Shown here one piece after another: positions 18,816 through 27,566 of a stretch of 64,000 nucleotides of DNA. The notes under the pieces were generated by a model. That model worked only from the letters and a program-made list of their open reading frames with translations, did not search any database and was not told the DNA's origin. The stretch's first letter is position 1. Each line of letters starts with the position of its first letter. Made by a program: the position numbers and the translations under genes. Origin of the DNA: Motiliproteus sp036964625 (lineage in GTDB: Bacteria; Pseudomonadota; Gammaproteobacteria; Pseudomonadales; Balneatricaceae); assembly GCA_036964625.1 (NCBI GenBank), contig JBALTG010000006.1:5797-69796 (forward strand), read 5' to 3'.

Positions 18816-19784
18816 TTAGCGCGTGATACCTTTCTCTTCACGGTATTCTTTTAAGGTTGCCATGATACGGATTAAACAGTCGTCGCGCTCTAGAATCAGG
18901 TCATTAATAGAGGCGCCATTGGCCTGGTTTAGGCAACCCGCGACCATGTCGTCTTTCAACTGTTGGGTCAGTTTGGGCGCCTGTAGACGGGTCCAGGGCT
19001 CTTCCAGCGAATCTTCAAAGTGATCCAGCAGGTGGGCCATGCCGCCCTGACCACCACCCAGGTGAAAGGTCAGGCAGTGGCCCATGATGGCCCAGCGCAT
19101 ACCGGGGCCGTAGGCGATCGCCTTATCGATATCCTCAACGGAGCATTCGTTGTTAGCAACCATGTGCAGGGCTTCACGCCAAAGCGCTTCCTGGAGGCGA
19201 TTGCCGATAAACCCAGGGAGCTCCTTGTTCATTTTGGCGACTTTTTTCTCGATCGCTTCGTAAAATTCGGCGGTCCAGTCGACGACCTCCTGGCTGGTGC
19301 GCTCGCCGCCACAGACCTCGCAGAAGGGCATCAGGTAGGGCGGATTGAAGGGGTGGCCCACAACGAATCGGTCAGCTTGATGCTGCAGATCTACCGCCAT
19401 GTCCGACATCGCAAAACCGGAGGTGCTGGAGATGATGACGACGTCTGGTGGAGTGATGCGGTCTAACTCGGCGAACAGGGCGCGTTTGGCCTCCAGGTTT
19501 TCCGGGGTGCTTTCCTGAATGACTTCGACGCTGTTGACCAGCTCTTCCAGGCTGGCGGCGAAACGCAAGCGTTGCGGGCTGGCACCTTCGCGCAGCCCCA
19601 GCTTTACCAGGGTCGGCCAGATGTGGTCGACCATCGCCAACAGCTTTTCACGGGCGTTGGGGCCCGGGTCGTAGGCGACAACATCCATGCCCATGCGCAG
19701 GAAGTGCAGCGCCCAGGCACCACCGATGACACCGGTACCCAGTACGCCGGCTTTGGTTACTTGATTAGGGTTAGGTCGGCTCAT
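18816..19784 (-). CDS. cdhA: Carnitine 3-dehydrogenase (CdhA-type)
   Basis: About 322 residues of the 3-hydroxyacyl-CoA dehydrogenase fold. It starts with a Rossmann motif AGVLGTGVIGGAWALHFLRMG and has the family stretches QESTPENLEAKRALF, IISSTSGF, VGHPFNPPYLMPFCEVCGG and PGFIGNRLQEALWREALHMV. These match L-carnitine dehydrogenases, which oxidise carnitine to 3-dehydrocarnitine with NAD. I take the ATG at 19782-19784 because AGAGGA precedes it; the longer frame adds ten residues. It overlaps the end of the cleavage-enzyme gene. The neighbours cdhC, cdhR and the thioesterase make the carnitine assignment convincing. Confidence 0.93.
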   Translation of the reverse strand: MSRPNPNQVTKAGVLGTGVIGGAWALHFLRMGMDVVAYDPGPNAREKLLAMVDHIWPTLVKLGLREGASPQRLRFAASLEELVNSVEVIQESTPENLEAKRALFAELDRITPPDVVIISSTSGFAMSDMAVDLQHQADRFVVGHPFNPPYLMPFCEVCGGERTSQEVVDWTAEFYEAIEKKVAKMNKELPGFIGNRLQEALWREALHMVANNECSVEDIDKAIAYGPGMRWAIMGHCLTFHLGGGQGGMAHLLDHFEDSLEEPWTRLQAPKLTQQLKDDMVAGCLNQANGASINDLILERDDCLIRIMATLKEYREEKGITR

Positions 19785-19800
19785 GATCTGTCCTCTGCTG

Positions 19801-20691
19801 TTACTGAGTGCCACGAAGGCGTAGTTTGTTACGGGCTTCGGTGGGGCTCAGAATCCGACCTCCCATGTTTTCGATGATGTTGACCGAGCGCTCGACCAGC
19901 TGGCCGTTGCTGGCTAATTCGCCTTTGCCCAGATAGAGGTTGTCTTCCAGGCCGACGCGAGCATGACCACCGAGCAGCGCCGACTGAGCGACCCATGGCA
20001 GCTGGTTTCGACCCAGGGCGAAAGCGGTCCAGTTAGTCCCCGTGGGCAGCATATCCACCATGCCCTTCAATAGGCTCAATTCTGGTGGCGCGCCCCAGGG
20101 AATGCCCTGACAAAGCTGGAACATGGCGTTGTCATCCAGTAACCCTTCTTTCATCATCTGCAGTGCAAACCAGAGGTTACCGGTGTCGAAGATCTCCAGT
20201 TCAACGGTAACGTCCAGCTGTTTGATGCGAGCAGCCCCCAGGCGCAGCATCTCCGGGGTGGATACATACACCAGGTTGCTGTCGCCGAAGTTGAGTGAGC
20301 CGCAATCCAGCGTACAGATCTCTGGTTTCAGCTCTTCGATGTGAATCAGACGTTCGCTGGCACCGACCAGGTCGGTCTCTTCAGTAAAGGCCGTCGGGTT
20401 CGCGTCTGAACCGATATACAAGTCACCGCCCATACCGGCGGTCAGGTTGATGATGATGTCGCAATCAGAAGCACGCAGTCGCTCGCAGACCTCGGCGTAG
20501 AGATCTACCCGGCGCGAGCCCTGGGTGGTGTCAGGATCGCGAACATGGATATGGGCGATGGCTGCACCGGCATTCCAGGCTTGGATTGCCGCGTTGGCGA
20601 TCTCTTCGGGGGTTACCGGAACATGGGGATTACGGCTGGCCGTATCGGCAGCACCGTTGACGGCGCAGGTGATGATTACATCGTGATTCAT
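19801..20691 (-). CDS. cdhC: Beta-keto acid cleavage enzyme, dehydrocarnitine type (CdhC)
   Basis: This is a 296-residue BKACE (DUF849) protein. It carries the zinc-binding HIHVRDPDT motif near residue 48, VDLYAEVCERLR, NLTAGMGGD and the late GGHARVGLEDNLYLGKGELA, all family hallmarks. BKACE enzymes condense a beta-keto acid with acetyl-CoA and release acetoacetate. In carnitine degradation the substrate is 3-dehydrocarnitine and the products are betainyl-CoA and acetoacetate. The position between cdhA and cdhR matches the P. aeruginosa locus and fixes the likely substrate. Confidence 0.92.
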   Translation of the reverse strand: MNHDVIITCAVNGAADTASRNPHVPVTPEEIANAAIQAWNAGAAIAHIHVRDPDTTQGSRRVDLYAEVCERLRASDCDIIINLTAGMGGDLYIGSDANPTAFTEETDLVGASERLIHIEELKPEICTLDCGSLNFGDSNLVYVSTPEMLRLGAARIKQLDVTVELEIFDTGNLWFALQMMKEGLLDDNAMFQLCQGIPWGAPPELSLLKGMVDMLPTGTNWTAFALGRNQLPWVAQSALLGGHARVGLEDNLYLGKGELASNGQLVERSVNIIENMGGRILSPTEARNKLRLRGTQ

Positions 20692-21234
20692 AGTGTTGGT
20701 GTCTCTTATTATTTGGCTTAATCACCTCAGCGGGCGGGACCCTTTGAGAGTTCGCTCGGTTGCTGGATTGCTATTCAATTTACACCTCCTAATAGGATCT
20801 ATTTGACAGAAAACGAACAGTTGTTGTCTAAAGGCGAATGTAATACCGAGCTGTCGCAAATCTAGAGGAGCAGTCACAACAGGATAAGGTTCAGTACTGG
20901 CGGGTCTGTTTATTATTGAAGGTGTGATGCTGACGTAACCTCAATCCGACAGAGATCTGCCGCCTGACCCTCTTCGATAAACATGAACGCATCACCCTGA
21001 AAGGCATGGACCGAATGAACGTCAATATCGATAGCCATCTAGGGTGGCATATCGACAATTCACAGGCTCCTAGCAGTCTGTCGGACTTGACTGATCGTAG
21101 CGAGGGGAAGTCCGATTTGAGACAGTTTTCGAACTCTTTTGAGGCTAATAGTGGTTCTATTAAACGAAAATGAGGGTGAAAAATGGCCAAAGTCGGCTTT
21201 CCCGCAGTAGATCTGCGTTAAGTCCGACAGGCTG
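20692..21234. other. Intergenic region between cdhC and cdhR with a MITE
   Basis: Positions 20692-21070 hold the cdhC upstream region, including an AT-rich stretch near 20780-20830. A segment at 20935-21060 could be read as a fragment (ICRLTLFDKHERITLKGMD on the plus strand) but lacks a start and any recognised family. The rest is the MITE-like copy at 21073-21235. Confidence 0.5.
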
Positions 21235-21235
21235 C
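21073..21235 (-). repeat. MITE-like element, copy A
   Basis: A 163-bp element bounded by CTAG at each end, with terminal inverted repeats GCAGTCTGTCGGACTT and its complement AAGTCCGACAGGCTGC (one mismatch). Its centre contains the short palindrome AATAGaaccaCTATT. Relative to copies B and C it is inverted. It is the same length as copy B. The right edge abuts cdhR and provides that gene's TAG stop. Confidence 0.88.
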
Positions 21236-22191
21236 TAGCGTTCCTTGCTCGGGTTTTTGCTGAAATAGCGCTGGTAACAACGGCTGAAGTGGGCCAGGGA
21301 AGCGAAGCCACAGGCGACCGAGATGCTGGTGATACTATCGGTGGTTTGTTGCAGCATCCAGCGGGCCTGGTCGAGACGGATGTTGCGATAAAAGGTGCTG
21401 GGTGTTGTCTGCAGATAGTGTTTAAACAGGCGCTCCAGCTCGCGGTCAGAGATCCCCAGATGTTCAGCCAGTTCCGGAATGCTGAGGGGCTCCTCGATAT
21501 TGCGTTCCATCAACATAACGGCGTCCACGAGGTGTGGATTACGGCTTTCGAGACGCTTCTGCAAAGAGGTGCGTTGAGAGTCCGTATGAGCGCGTTTATG
21601 GGTAGAGATCAGCTCGTCGGCCACAGCGGTGGACAGGCCGCTGCCATGCTGGGTGCTGATCAGGTGCAGCATCATATCCAGGCCGGAAAGGGCGCCGGGG
21701 CAGGAGAAGCGTTTGCGATCCACCACGAGCAGCTCTTGCACCAGTTGTAGTTTGGGATAGTGTTGTGCGGTGCTTTGCAGACGCTCCCAGTGGATGGTGG
21801 TGCGGTAGCCATCAAGCACACCCGCCGCCGCCGTGATGAAAGCGGCGGTATCCTGGCTGCCGATATCAGCGCCATGATTGGCCTGTTGGCGGATAAAACC
21901 AAGCAGGGCCGGCGTGATTCGTTCATGGGGGTTATCCCCGGCACAAATAATCAGGGTTTCGCAATTAGCTACCTCACGAATACTGGCGTTGCACATGATC
22001 TCGATGTCGTCGCTGCTGCGGAGCAGGCCGCCCTGTTCCGATATCAATTGCCACAGATACAGTTCGCGATTACTGGTTCGATTGGCGTGACGGAGTGGGG
22101 CAAGCATCGAGGTGAGGCCGAACAGGGAGAACCCTGGCACTAACAGAAAGCTGATTTTTTGGGGGTAATTGAGCGGCCTATCTCCAAACAT
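21235..22191 (-). CDS. cdhR: GlxA-type AraC-family regulator (CdhR-like carnitine regulator)
   Basis: About 318 residues. The N-terminal DJ-1/PfpI-like domain (ISFLLVPGFSLFGLTSMLAPLRHAN, then LIICAGDNP) is followed by a C-terminal AraC DNA-binding domain with two helix-turn-helix motifs (LSIPELAEHLGISDRELERLF and SITSISVACGFASLAHFSRCYQRYF). This architecture and position match CdhR, the carnitine-responsive activator of P. aeruginosa. I prefer the ATG at 22189-22191; a TTG six codons upstream is possible. The stop codon TAG falls on the border of MITE copy A, so the last few residues may have been altered by the insertion. It is divergent from cdhB. Confidence 0.9.
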   Translation of the reverse strand: MFGDRPLNYPQKISFLLVPGFSLFGLTSMLAPLRHANRTSNRELYLWQLISEQGGLLRSSDDIEIMCNASIREVANCETLIICAGDNPHERITPALLGFIRQQANHGADIGSQDTAAFITAAAGVLDGYRTTIHWERLQSTAQHYPKLQLVQELLVVDRKRFSCPGALSGLDMMLHLISTQHGSGLSTAVADELISTHKRAHTDSQRTSLQKRLESRNPHLVDAVMLMERNIEEPLSIPELAEHLGISDRELERLFKHYLQTTPSTFYRNIRLDQARWMLQQTTDSITSISVACGFASLAHFSRCYQRYFSKNPSKER

Positions 22192-22371
22192 CTTTTGTAC
22201 CCGGAGCAATTCTCAAGTGGATAGTATGTCGAAATTTAACAGCTAATATGCGCTTATAGTCAAATTTATATAGGACGGTCGATTAGCATCAGCTGAGTAG
22301 GCACAATATTTTCAAAATTGCTCCAACAGCCTTCGAGCATAATTCGTTTAACAATAAGAGAGATTTACACA

Positions 22372-22851
22372 ATGACAACAATGGTGGTTTTTAACGGGCA
22401 GGTCAGTGCCGATTGGATCGATTACAACGGGCACATGAACGATGCCTGTTACGTACTGGTGTTTAGTAAGGCGATCGATGAATTTATGCTCCGTATCGGC
22501 CTGGATGAGGCTTTTAGAGAACAGCATCAGGTATCGATTTATACCTTGCAGAGCATGGTTCACTATCTTCAAGAGGTGAGTGGCGGGGAGCCGCTGCGAG
22601 TAGAGGCGCAGTTGCTGGAGAGTGACGCTAAGAAGCTGCGGGTTTTTTTTCGCATGTTCCAGGCTGATAGCGGAGATGAGCTGGCCGCGATGGAAACGCT
22701 GTTGTTACATATGGATATGGCGGCGAAACGAGCAGCCCCCTTTTTAATGCAGACTCAATCTCTGGTTGATGCGGTGCAGCAGGCTCATACGGACTTAGAG
22801 TTTCCGGCGCTGGCTGGACGCAGCATAGCACTGCGTCGTCAGATGAGCTGA
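22372..22851 (+). CDS. cdhB: Hotdog-fold thioesterase, betainyl-CoA type (CdhB)
   Basis: A 159-residue hotdog thioesterase of the 4-hydroxybenzoyl-CoA type, with the family motif DYNGHMNDACYVLVFSKAID near the N-terminus. In carnitine degradation CdhB hydrolyses betainyl-CoA to glycine betaine and CoA. I start at the ATG at 22372, preceded by AAGAGAG; the longer frame adds 18 residues with no family match. It is transcribed away from cdhR with about 180 bp between the starts, so CdhR probably acts on both sides. Confidence 0.9.
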   Translation: MTTMVVFNGQVSADWIDYNGHMNDACYVLVFSKAIDEFMLRIGLDEAFREQHQVSIYTLQSMVHYLQEVSGGEPLRVEAQLLESDAKKLRVFFRMFQADSGDELAAMETLLLHMDMAAKRAAPFLMQTQSLVDAVQQAHTDLEFPALAGRSIALRRQMS

Positions 22852-23282
22852 GGGCAAAGTGGCGGCAGTAAAGTGTCGTTAAGTTCCTGTTGTTGAGCTC
22901 ATTTCCATTCGTATAAGTATCCGGCTTGGCCATCTTCGGAAGTCTTAGTTCACCAACAAACGCATTCACTCCTGCGACAGTGTGGTCATGCACAGTGGTC
23001 TTGACGCTGGCTGGTCAGTCGTTGAATCAGAGTGTCCAATTAACTGACCTCAGCGTAACCACCGAAGCCCCCTATGACAGAACCGATATTACCTAAAGAG
23101 GTATTTAGATGCTCTTGTCGATAGTACTGTGTTTGTATACAGTGGTGTTGTTGTTAGGTGATAGTGCTCGTATCGCCGTGGAATAATTCCAGATGTTTAC
23201 TTATTGTTTACTTTCGGCGTTACGTTTGATTTTTGTATTGATTTATTGGTTACAAGTCTTTGTTAGTAATAGGTAAAGCCAG
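22852..23282. other. Intergenic region upstream of dinB, nothing identified
   Basis: These 431 bases contain no supportable gene. The last 120 bases are AT-rich and probably hold the dinB promoter. No element was identified in the rest. Confidence 0.4.
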
Positions 23283-24356
23283 GTGTCTGAGTATCAACGT
23301 AAAATCATTCACGCTGATTGTGATTGCTTCTTTGCAGCGGTAGAGATGCGCGATGACCCTCGGTTGCAGCAGGTGCCGATGGCTATTGGGGGGGATCCGG
23401 GCCGTCGGGGGGTCATCTCGACCTGTAATTATCTGGCTCGGCGCTTTGGCGTTCGCTCTGCAATGGCTTCGGCAACAGCGACCAAGCTCTGTCCCCAGCT
23501 GTTGATCTTACCCGGTAATATGGATAAGTACCGGCAGGCGTCAGAGCAGATCGGTGCTATCTTTCGCCAATACACCGATTTGGTTGAGCCGCTGTCCCTG
23601 GATGAAGCTTTTTTAGATGTCAGTCACAGTGTTCATTGTGGTGGCAGTGCAACCCGAATGGCGCAACAGATCCGTCAGCAGGTGTATGAGCAGGTTGGTA
23701 TCACCATCTCGGCTGGGGTGGCTCCCAACAAATTTATAGCCAAGATTGCCAGCGATTGGAACAAACCCGATGGTCTCTGTGTGATCACGCCTGCTGAGGT
23801 GGATGCGTTTGTGGCCCGCTTGCCGGTGGCGCGGATTTATGGGGTGGGTCCAGCAATGAGTGCCAAACTGCAGCAGCGAGGCGTCCAAACCTGTCAGGAT
23901 CTGCGCCGCTTTGAGCGTGCGGAGCTGAAGTTGTGGTTAGGGAGTTTTGGCGAGCGGCTCTACCCGATGTGTCGGGGAATAGATGATCGCCCGGTACGTA
24001 TTGATCGGCGGCGTAAGAGTGTCAGTGTCGAACAAACGTATCTCCAGGATCTGGCCGATCTTGACTCCTGTATCGATGCGTTACCGGTTCTGATGCAGCG
24101 TTTGCAGCGACGCGTAGAGGCGATCCATTCTGAGTATTCGATTACCGGAACCCTGGTTAAGCTGAAATTTGATGATTTTATCCAGACCACGGTAGAGTCT
24201 AATTCCGCGGGTGTTGGTTCTCCAGACCTGTTTCAGGCGTTGCTGGCGCAGGGTTTTCAGCGCCGCAGTCGTCCGGTACGGTTGCTCGGGGTGGGTGTTA
24301 GGCTGGGGGAGCCGGACCGGGTCTCTGCCGGTCAACAGCTGTCGTTATTTTGCTGA
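23283..24356 (+). CDS. dinB: DNA polymerase IV
   Basis: This 357-residue Y-family translesion polymerase starts with GTG. It begins IIHADCDCFFAAVEMRDDP, carrying the first catalytic Asp, and the second acidic pair is in EPLSLDEAFLDV. Helix-hairpin-helix segments (RIYGVGPAMSAKLQQRGV) and the little-finger domain follow. It ends with QLSLFC, a beta-clamp-binding motif of the QLSLF type, so the C-terminus is intact. No SOS box could be placed with confidence. A 12-bp hairpin follows the gene. Confidence 0.96.
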   Translation: MSEYQRKIIHADCDCFFAAVEMRDDPRLQQVPMAIGGDPGRRGVISTCNYLARRFGVRSAMASATATKLCPQLLILPGNMDKYRQASEQIGAIFRQYTDLVEPLSLDEAFLDVSHSVHCGGSATRMAQQIRQQVYEQVGITISAGVAPNKFIAKIASDWNKPDGLCVITPAEVDAFVARLPVARIYGVGPAMSAKLQQRGVQTCQDLRRFERAELKLWLGSFGERLYPMCRGIDDRPVRIDRRRKSVSVEQTYLQDLADLDSCIDALPVLMQRLQRRVEAIHSEYSITGTLVKLKFDDFIQTTVESNSAGVGSPDLFQALLAQGFQRRSRPVRLLGVGVRLGEPDRVSAGQQLSLFC

Positions 24357-24386
24357 AGACACGCTTCGGATCAAACTCTTACCTGG

Positions 24387-24417
24387 TGGACAAATAGGTT
24401 CCCTGCCTATTTGTCCA
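24387..24417 (+). terminator. Hairpin after dinB
   Basis: The arms TGGACAAATAGG and CCTATTTGTCCA pair perfectly over 12 bp around a 7-base loop, 30 bases past the dinB stop. There is no T tract after it, so it is either an atypical terminator or an mRNA-stabilising structure. Confidence 0.55.
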
Positions 24418-24532
24418 TCGCCCCTAAATCCTGCTTATCTATCTATCCTTTGCCTTATAAGGTCAGCTTGGAGACCAGTACAGGGAGGTAATTGTGTTAT
24501 GTTCCGTCTTAGTGCTGCATAGGAGAAGACGT

Positions 24533-25399
24533 ATGCGAACCGAGAGTTTTCTTTCTCTAAACCCGCAGGGGTTTCATCGGGTGGTTTATCACGAATGGGG
24601 CGCGGTTGAAAATGAGCGTGTCTTAGTCTGCGTGCACGGCTTAGCGCGCAATAGCCGGGATTTTGATGAGTTAGCGCTGGCGCTGGCGCGCGATTACCGC
24701 GTAGTCTGCCCCGATATCGTTGGTCGTGGTCAGAGCGACTGGTTGCCTGTGGGCAGTCCCTATGCAATGCCGCAGTATCTGCAGGATATGGTCGCCCTGC
24801 TTGCCCGGCTTAACGTTAAACAAGTGGATTGGATCGGTACCTCGATGGGGGGGCTGATCGGTATGGCGCTGGCCGCATACCCCAACTCACCGATCAGACG
24901 CCTGGTATTGAATGATATCGGTGCCTTTGTTAGTCAGGACGCGCTGCAGCGTATCGCAGGCTATGTTGGCCAGGATCCACGCTTTGAATCGGTCGATGCG
25001 GTCGAGACACATCTGCGAGAGCTGTATCCGGCCTTTGCCGGATTGTCGGATAAGCAGTGGCAGCATTTGGCACGTCAGGGTGCGCGGCGATGTAGCGATG
25101 GGAAGCTGGCACTACATTATGATCCGACCATCGGCGAGTATACGCGCGCACTGGCGGCTGAAGATATCGATCTCTGGGCGCTCTGGCAGCAAGTACGCTG
25201 TCCGCAGCAGTTACTGTGGGGGGAGGCGTCAGATGTGCTCAGTGCCGATACCGTGGCCCGGATGCAGCAACTTCAGCCAACGTTGGATCTGACCCGGTGT
25301 TCCGGGATCGGGCATGCCCCCTCTCTTATGGAGTCGCAGCAGATTCAAGCGGTGGTGGCATGGCTTCGACAGAGTAAAGTTAGCAATGATTGCGTGTAA
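24533..25399 (+). CDS. Alpha/beta-fold hydrolase
   Basis: A 288-residue alpha/beta hydrolase. The oxyanion HG is in VLVCVHGLARNSRDFD, the nucleophile serine in DWIGTSMGGLIGMALAA, an acid in LLWGEASDVLS and the His in CSGIGHAPSLME, so the triad is complete. TAGGAGAAG precedes the ATG at 24533; a longer frame adds 13 residues. There is no signal peptide, so it is cytoplasmic. The substrate cannot be told from sequence. It is followed at 21 bases by the glycerate kinase gene and probably shares its transcript. Confidence 0.88.
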   Translation: MRTESFLSLNPQGFHRVVYHEWGAVENERVLVCVHGLARNSRDFDELALALARDYRVVCPDIVGRGQSDWLPVGSPYAMPQYLQDMVALLARLNVKQVDWIGTSMGGLIGMALAAYPNSPIRRLVLNDIGAFVSQDALQRIAGYVGQDPRFESVDAVETHLRELYPAFAGLSDKQWQHLARQGARRCSDGKLALHYDPTIGEYTRALAAEDIDLWALWQQVRCPQQLLWGEASDVLSADTVARMQQLQPTLDLTRCSGIGHAPSLMESQQIQAVVAWLRQSKVSNDCV

Positions 25400-25420
25400 C
25401 CTGCAAAGGGAGAGATAGCG

Positions 25421-26416
25421 ATGGCAGTATTGACATCCTGGCCTACAGAGCAACTGTTCCAAACCAAGCAGAAACGCACCGAGGTGGTGGCGGCAGTCGA
25501 GGCCGATTTTTCTAAAACCCTGGAGTCACTCAAGGTTGATATCGGATTGGTTGAGATGCTGGAGTCGATCTATGTGCCTATGGCCGCATGGATCATGGAG
25601 CATAGGGCGCGCCATACCGGCCCCTTAGTGGTGGGTATTAATGGTGCGCAGGGCGCCGGTAAATCGACCCTGTTTAATCTGCTCGAAGTGACTCTGGCGT
25701 TAGGATTCGGGCAGCGGGTGGTTGGTTTTTCTTTGGACGATATCTATAAAACCCGCGCCGCTCGCGAGCGCCTTGCGGCTGACGTACATCCGTTGCTGGT
25801 AACCCGAGGTGTTCCGGGAACGCATGATGTTGATCTGGGTATCAGCTTGCTCGACCAGTTACGGCAGGCCCGGGAGGGGGCTGTGGTGAAGATACCGGTG
25901 TTTGATAAATCGATTGATGATCGCTGCCCTGAACGGGCTTGGCAAGAGTGGTTGGGGCCCGTTGACGTGGTCGTTGTTGATGGCTGGTGCCTGGGTGCTA
26001 AGCCGCAATCTGATTCGGAGCTACTAGAGCCGGCAAATGAGCTGGAGATTAATGATGACCCCGATGCGGTCTGGCGGACTTATGTTAACGATCAGCTTGG
26101 GGGGCGTTATCAGCAATTCTTCGGTATGGTTGATCTGCTGATTATGCTCAAGGTGCCGGACATGGAGAGTGTGTTTGAATGGCGCACCCTACAGGAGAAA
26201 AAGTTGGCAGAACGGGCCGGGCATCTGAGGCAAGAGGGGCTGCCGGAGGAACTTAAAATCATGAGTGAGAGCCAGATTCATCGCTTTATCATGCACTACG
26301 AGCGTTTGACCCGGATGATGCTGGAGCAGATGCCAGAAAGAGCCGATGTGACCTGTTTTCTGAATAAGAACCATAAGGCGTTTAAGATTTTGATCAACAG
26401 ACCTCTGTCCCGTTAG
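25421..26416 (+). CDS. D-glycerate 3-kinase-like P-loop kinase
   Basis: A 331-residue kinase with Walker A GINGAQGAGKST, the FSLDDIYKTRAARERLA lid-type stretch, TRGVPGTHDVDLG, and VVVDGWCLGAKPQ. These match the GLYK/YggC/Tda10 family, whose plant member phosphorylates D-glycerate at O3. Length is normal. AGGGAGAG precedes the ATG. The family assignment is good. The substrate is likely glycerate but not proven for bacterial members. Confidence 0.87.
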   Translation: MAVLTSWPTEQLFQTKQKRTEVVAAVEADFSKTLESLKVDIGLVEMLESIYVPMAAWIMEHRARHTGPLVVGINGAQGAGKSTLFNLLEVTLALGFGQRVVGFSLDDIYKTRAARERLAADVHPLLVTRGVPGTHDVDLGISLLDQLRQAREGAVVKIPVFDKSIDDRCPERAWQEWLGPVDVVVVDGWCLGAKPQSDSELLEPANELEINDDPDAVWRTYVNDQLGGRYQQFFGMVDLLIMLKVPDMESVFEWRTLQEKKLAERAGHLRQEGLPEELKIMSESQIHRFIMHYERLTRMMLEQMPERADVTCFLNKNHKAFKILINRPLSR

Positions 26417-26605
26417 CGCGGTCGGTTTAGCTGGCCAGGCGCTAAAGGATCATCTTTCGGAAAAGTTGCACAATACGACTAGAAGGCAGGTGGTGCTGAC
26501 CTCGGCTTACCCGTTAACAGCGTGAATAGCCTGGCCTTTGAATATAGGGCTCCGCTGTCCGTGCCATGCGATTGATCTGCTGGAACGGAGGGGTGAAGTC
26601 GCGGT

Positions 26606-26628
26606 TCAGGTGCCTAGTCGGCACCTGA
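26606..26628 (-). terminator. Hairpin after the peroxiredoxin gene
   Basis: TCAGGTGCC and GGCACCTGA form a perfect 9-bp stem with a 5-base loop, just beyond the stop of the minus-strand peroxiredoxin-glutaredoxin gene. No T tract follows. Confidence 0.5.
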
Positions 26629-26640
26629 GTGTTCTCTTAA

Positions 26641-27369
26641 TTAGCCGAGTTGGGTCTCAAGCTCATCTGCTCCACCTATATGCTGGCCATTGATATAGAT
26701 CTGTGGAACGGTCAGTAGGCCTGATACTGCCTTAAGGCCCGCATGGCTGATATCCTGTCCCAATACCACCTCTTCGTAGGCCATGTTTTTCTCGGCCAGC
26801 AGCGATTTCGCGCGGGCGCAGTGTCCGCAACCCGGCCGGGTAAATAGGGTGATGGCGTCGGCCTCTTTATACTCGGGGTTGAGGTGCTGCATCAGGGTGT
26901 CCGCATCTGAGACTTCAAACGGATCGCCGGGGATATCACGCTCAATAAACATCTTGCTGATGACCCCGTTGTCGACCAGCATCGAATAGCGCCATGAACG
27001 CTTGCCAAAACCGATAGCGGCCTTGTCGACCAGCATGCCCAGGGCTTCACTGAAATCACCGTTGCCGTCCGGCAGGAAGGTAATATTGTCAGCTTGCTGG
27101 TCTTCCTTCCAGGCGTTCATAACGAAGGTATCGTTGACCGACAGGCAGTAAATTGCGTCAACGCCCTGAGCCTTGAACTGTTCTGCAAGTTGATTGTAAC
27201 GAGGCAGGTGGCTGGATGAGCAGGTCGGGGTAAAGGCGCCCGGCAGCGCAAACAGGATCACCTTCTTTCCGGAAAACAGGTCATCACTGCTGCGGTCGAC
27301 CCACTGATCCTCTTCACGGCAGTGGAATGTGACCTGGGGGACGGACTTTCCTTCGCTGTTGTTTAACAT
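26641..27369 (-). CDS. Peroxiredoxin-glutaredoxin hybrid
   Basis: A 242-residue fusion. Residues 1-160 are a Prx5-type peroxiredoxin with the peroxidatic cysteine in PGAFTPTCSSSHLPRY. Residues 170-242 are a glutaredoxin with CGHC in TRPGCGHCARAKSLL, plus LTVPQIYINGQHIGG. Such hybrids reduce hydrogen and alkyl peroxides using glutathione, the fused glutaredoxin recycling the peroxidatic site. It stands alone, and no OxyR site was placed. Confidence 0.95.
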   Translation of the reverse strand: MLNNSEGKSVPQVTFHCREEDQWVDRSSDDLFSGKKVILFALPGAFTPTCSSSHLPRYNQLAEQFKAQGVDAIYCLSVNDTFVMNAWKEDQQADNITFLPDGNGDFSEALGMLVDKAAIGFGKRSWRYSMLVDNGVISKMFIERDIPGDPFEVSDADTLMQHLNPEYKEADAITLFTRPGCGHCARAKSLLAEKNMAYEEVVLGQDISHAGLKAVSGLLTVPQIYINGQHIGGADELETQLG

Positions 27370-27566
27370 ACTAAAGTACCTATAGTAGATGATGAAATAA
27401 AAGTGGATGAGACTGCTATCAACTTGCAGCTCAGCATAGCTACAATATCTTTATTAGTTAAATTGATTGTGTGTTTTGGTGTGATAGTTTTAAGCTATTA
27501 AAGTTCCGGCTTACTATTTATAGCCTGGTCGATGGCGGCTGGAGCAGAGGGTTGTAGAGGAGCGAT

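Noticed and set aside
22628..22993. Minus-strand frame of 121 codons overlapping the thioesterase
   Set aside because: It lies opposite a confident thioesterase gene and shows no domain; treated as a shadow.
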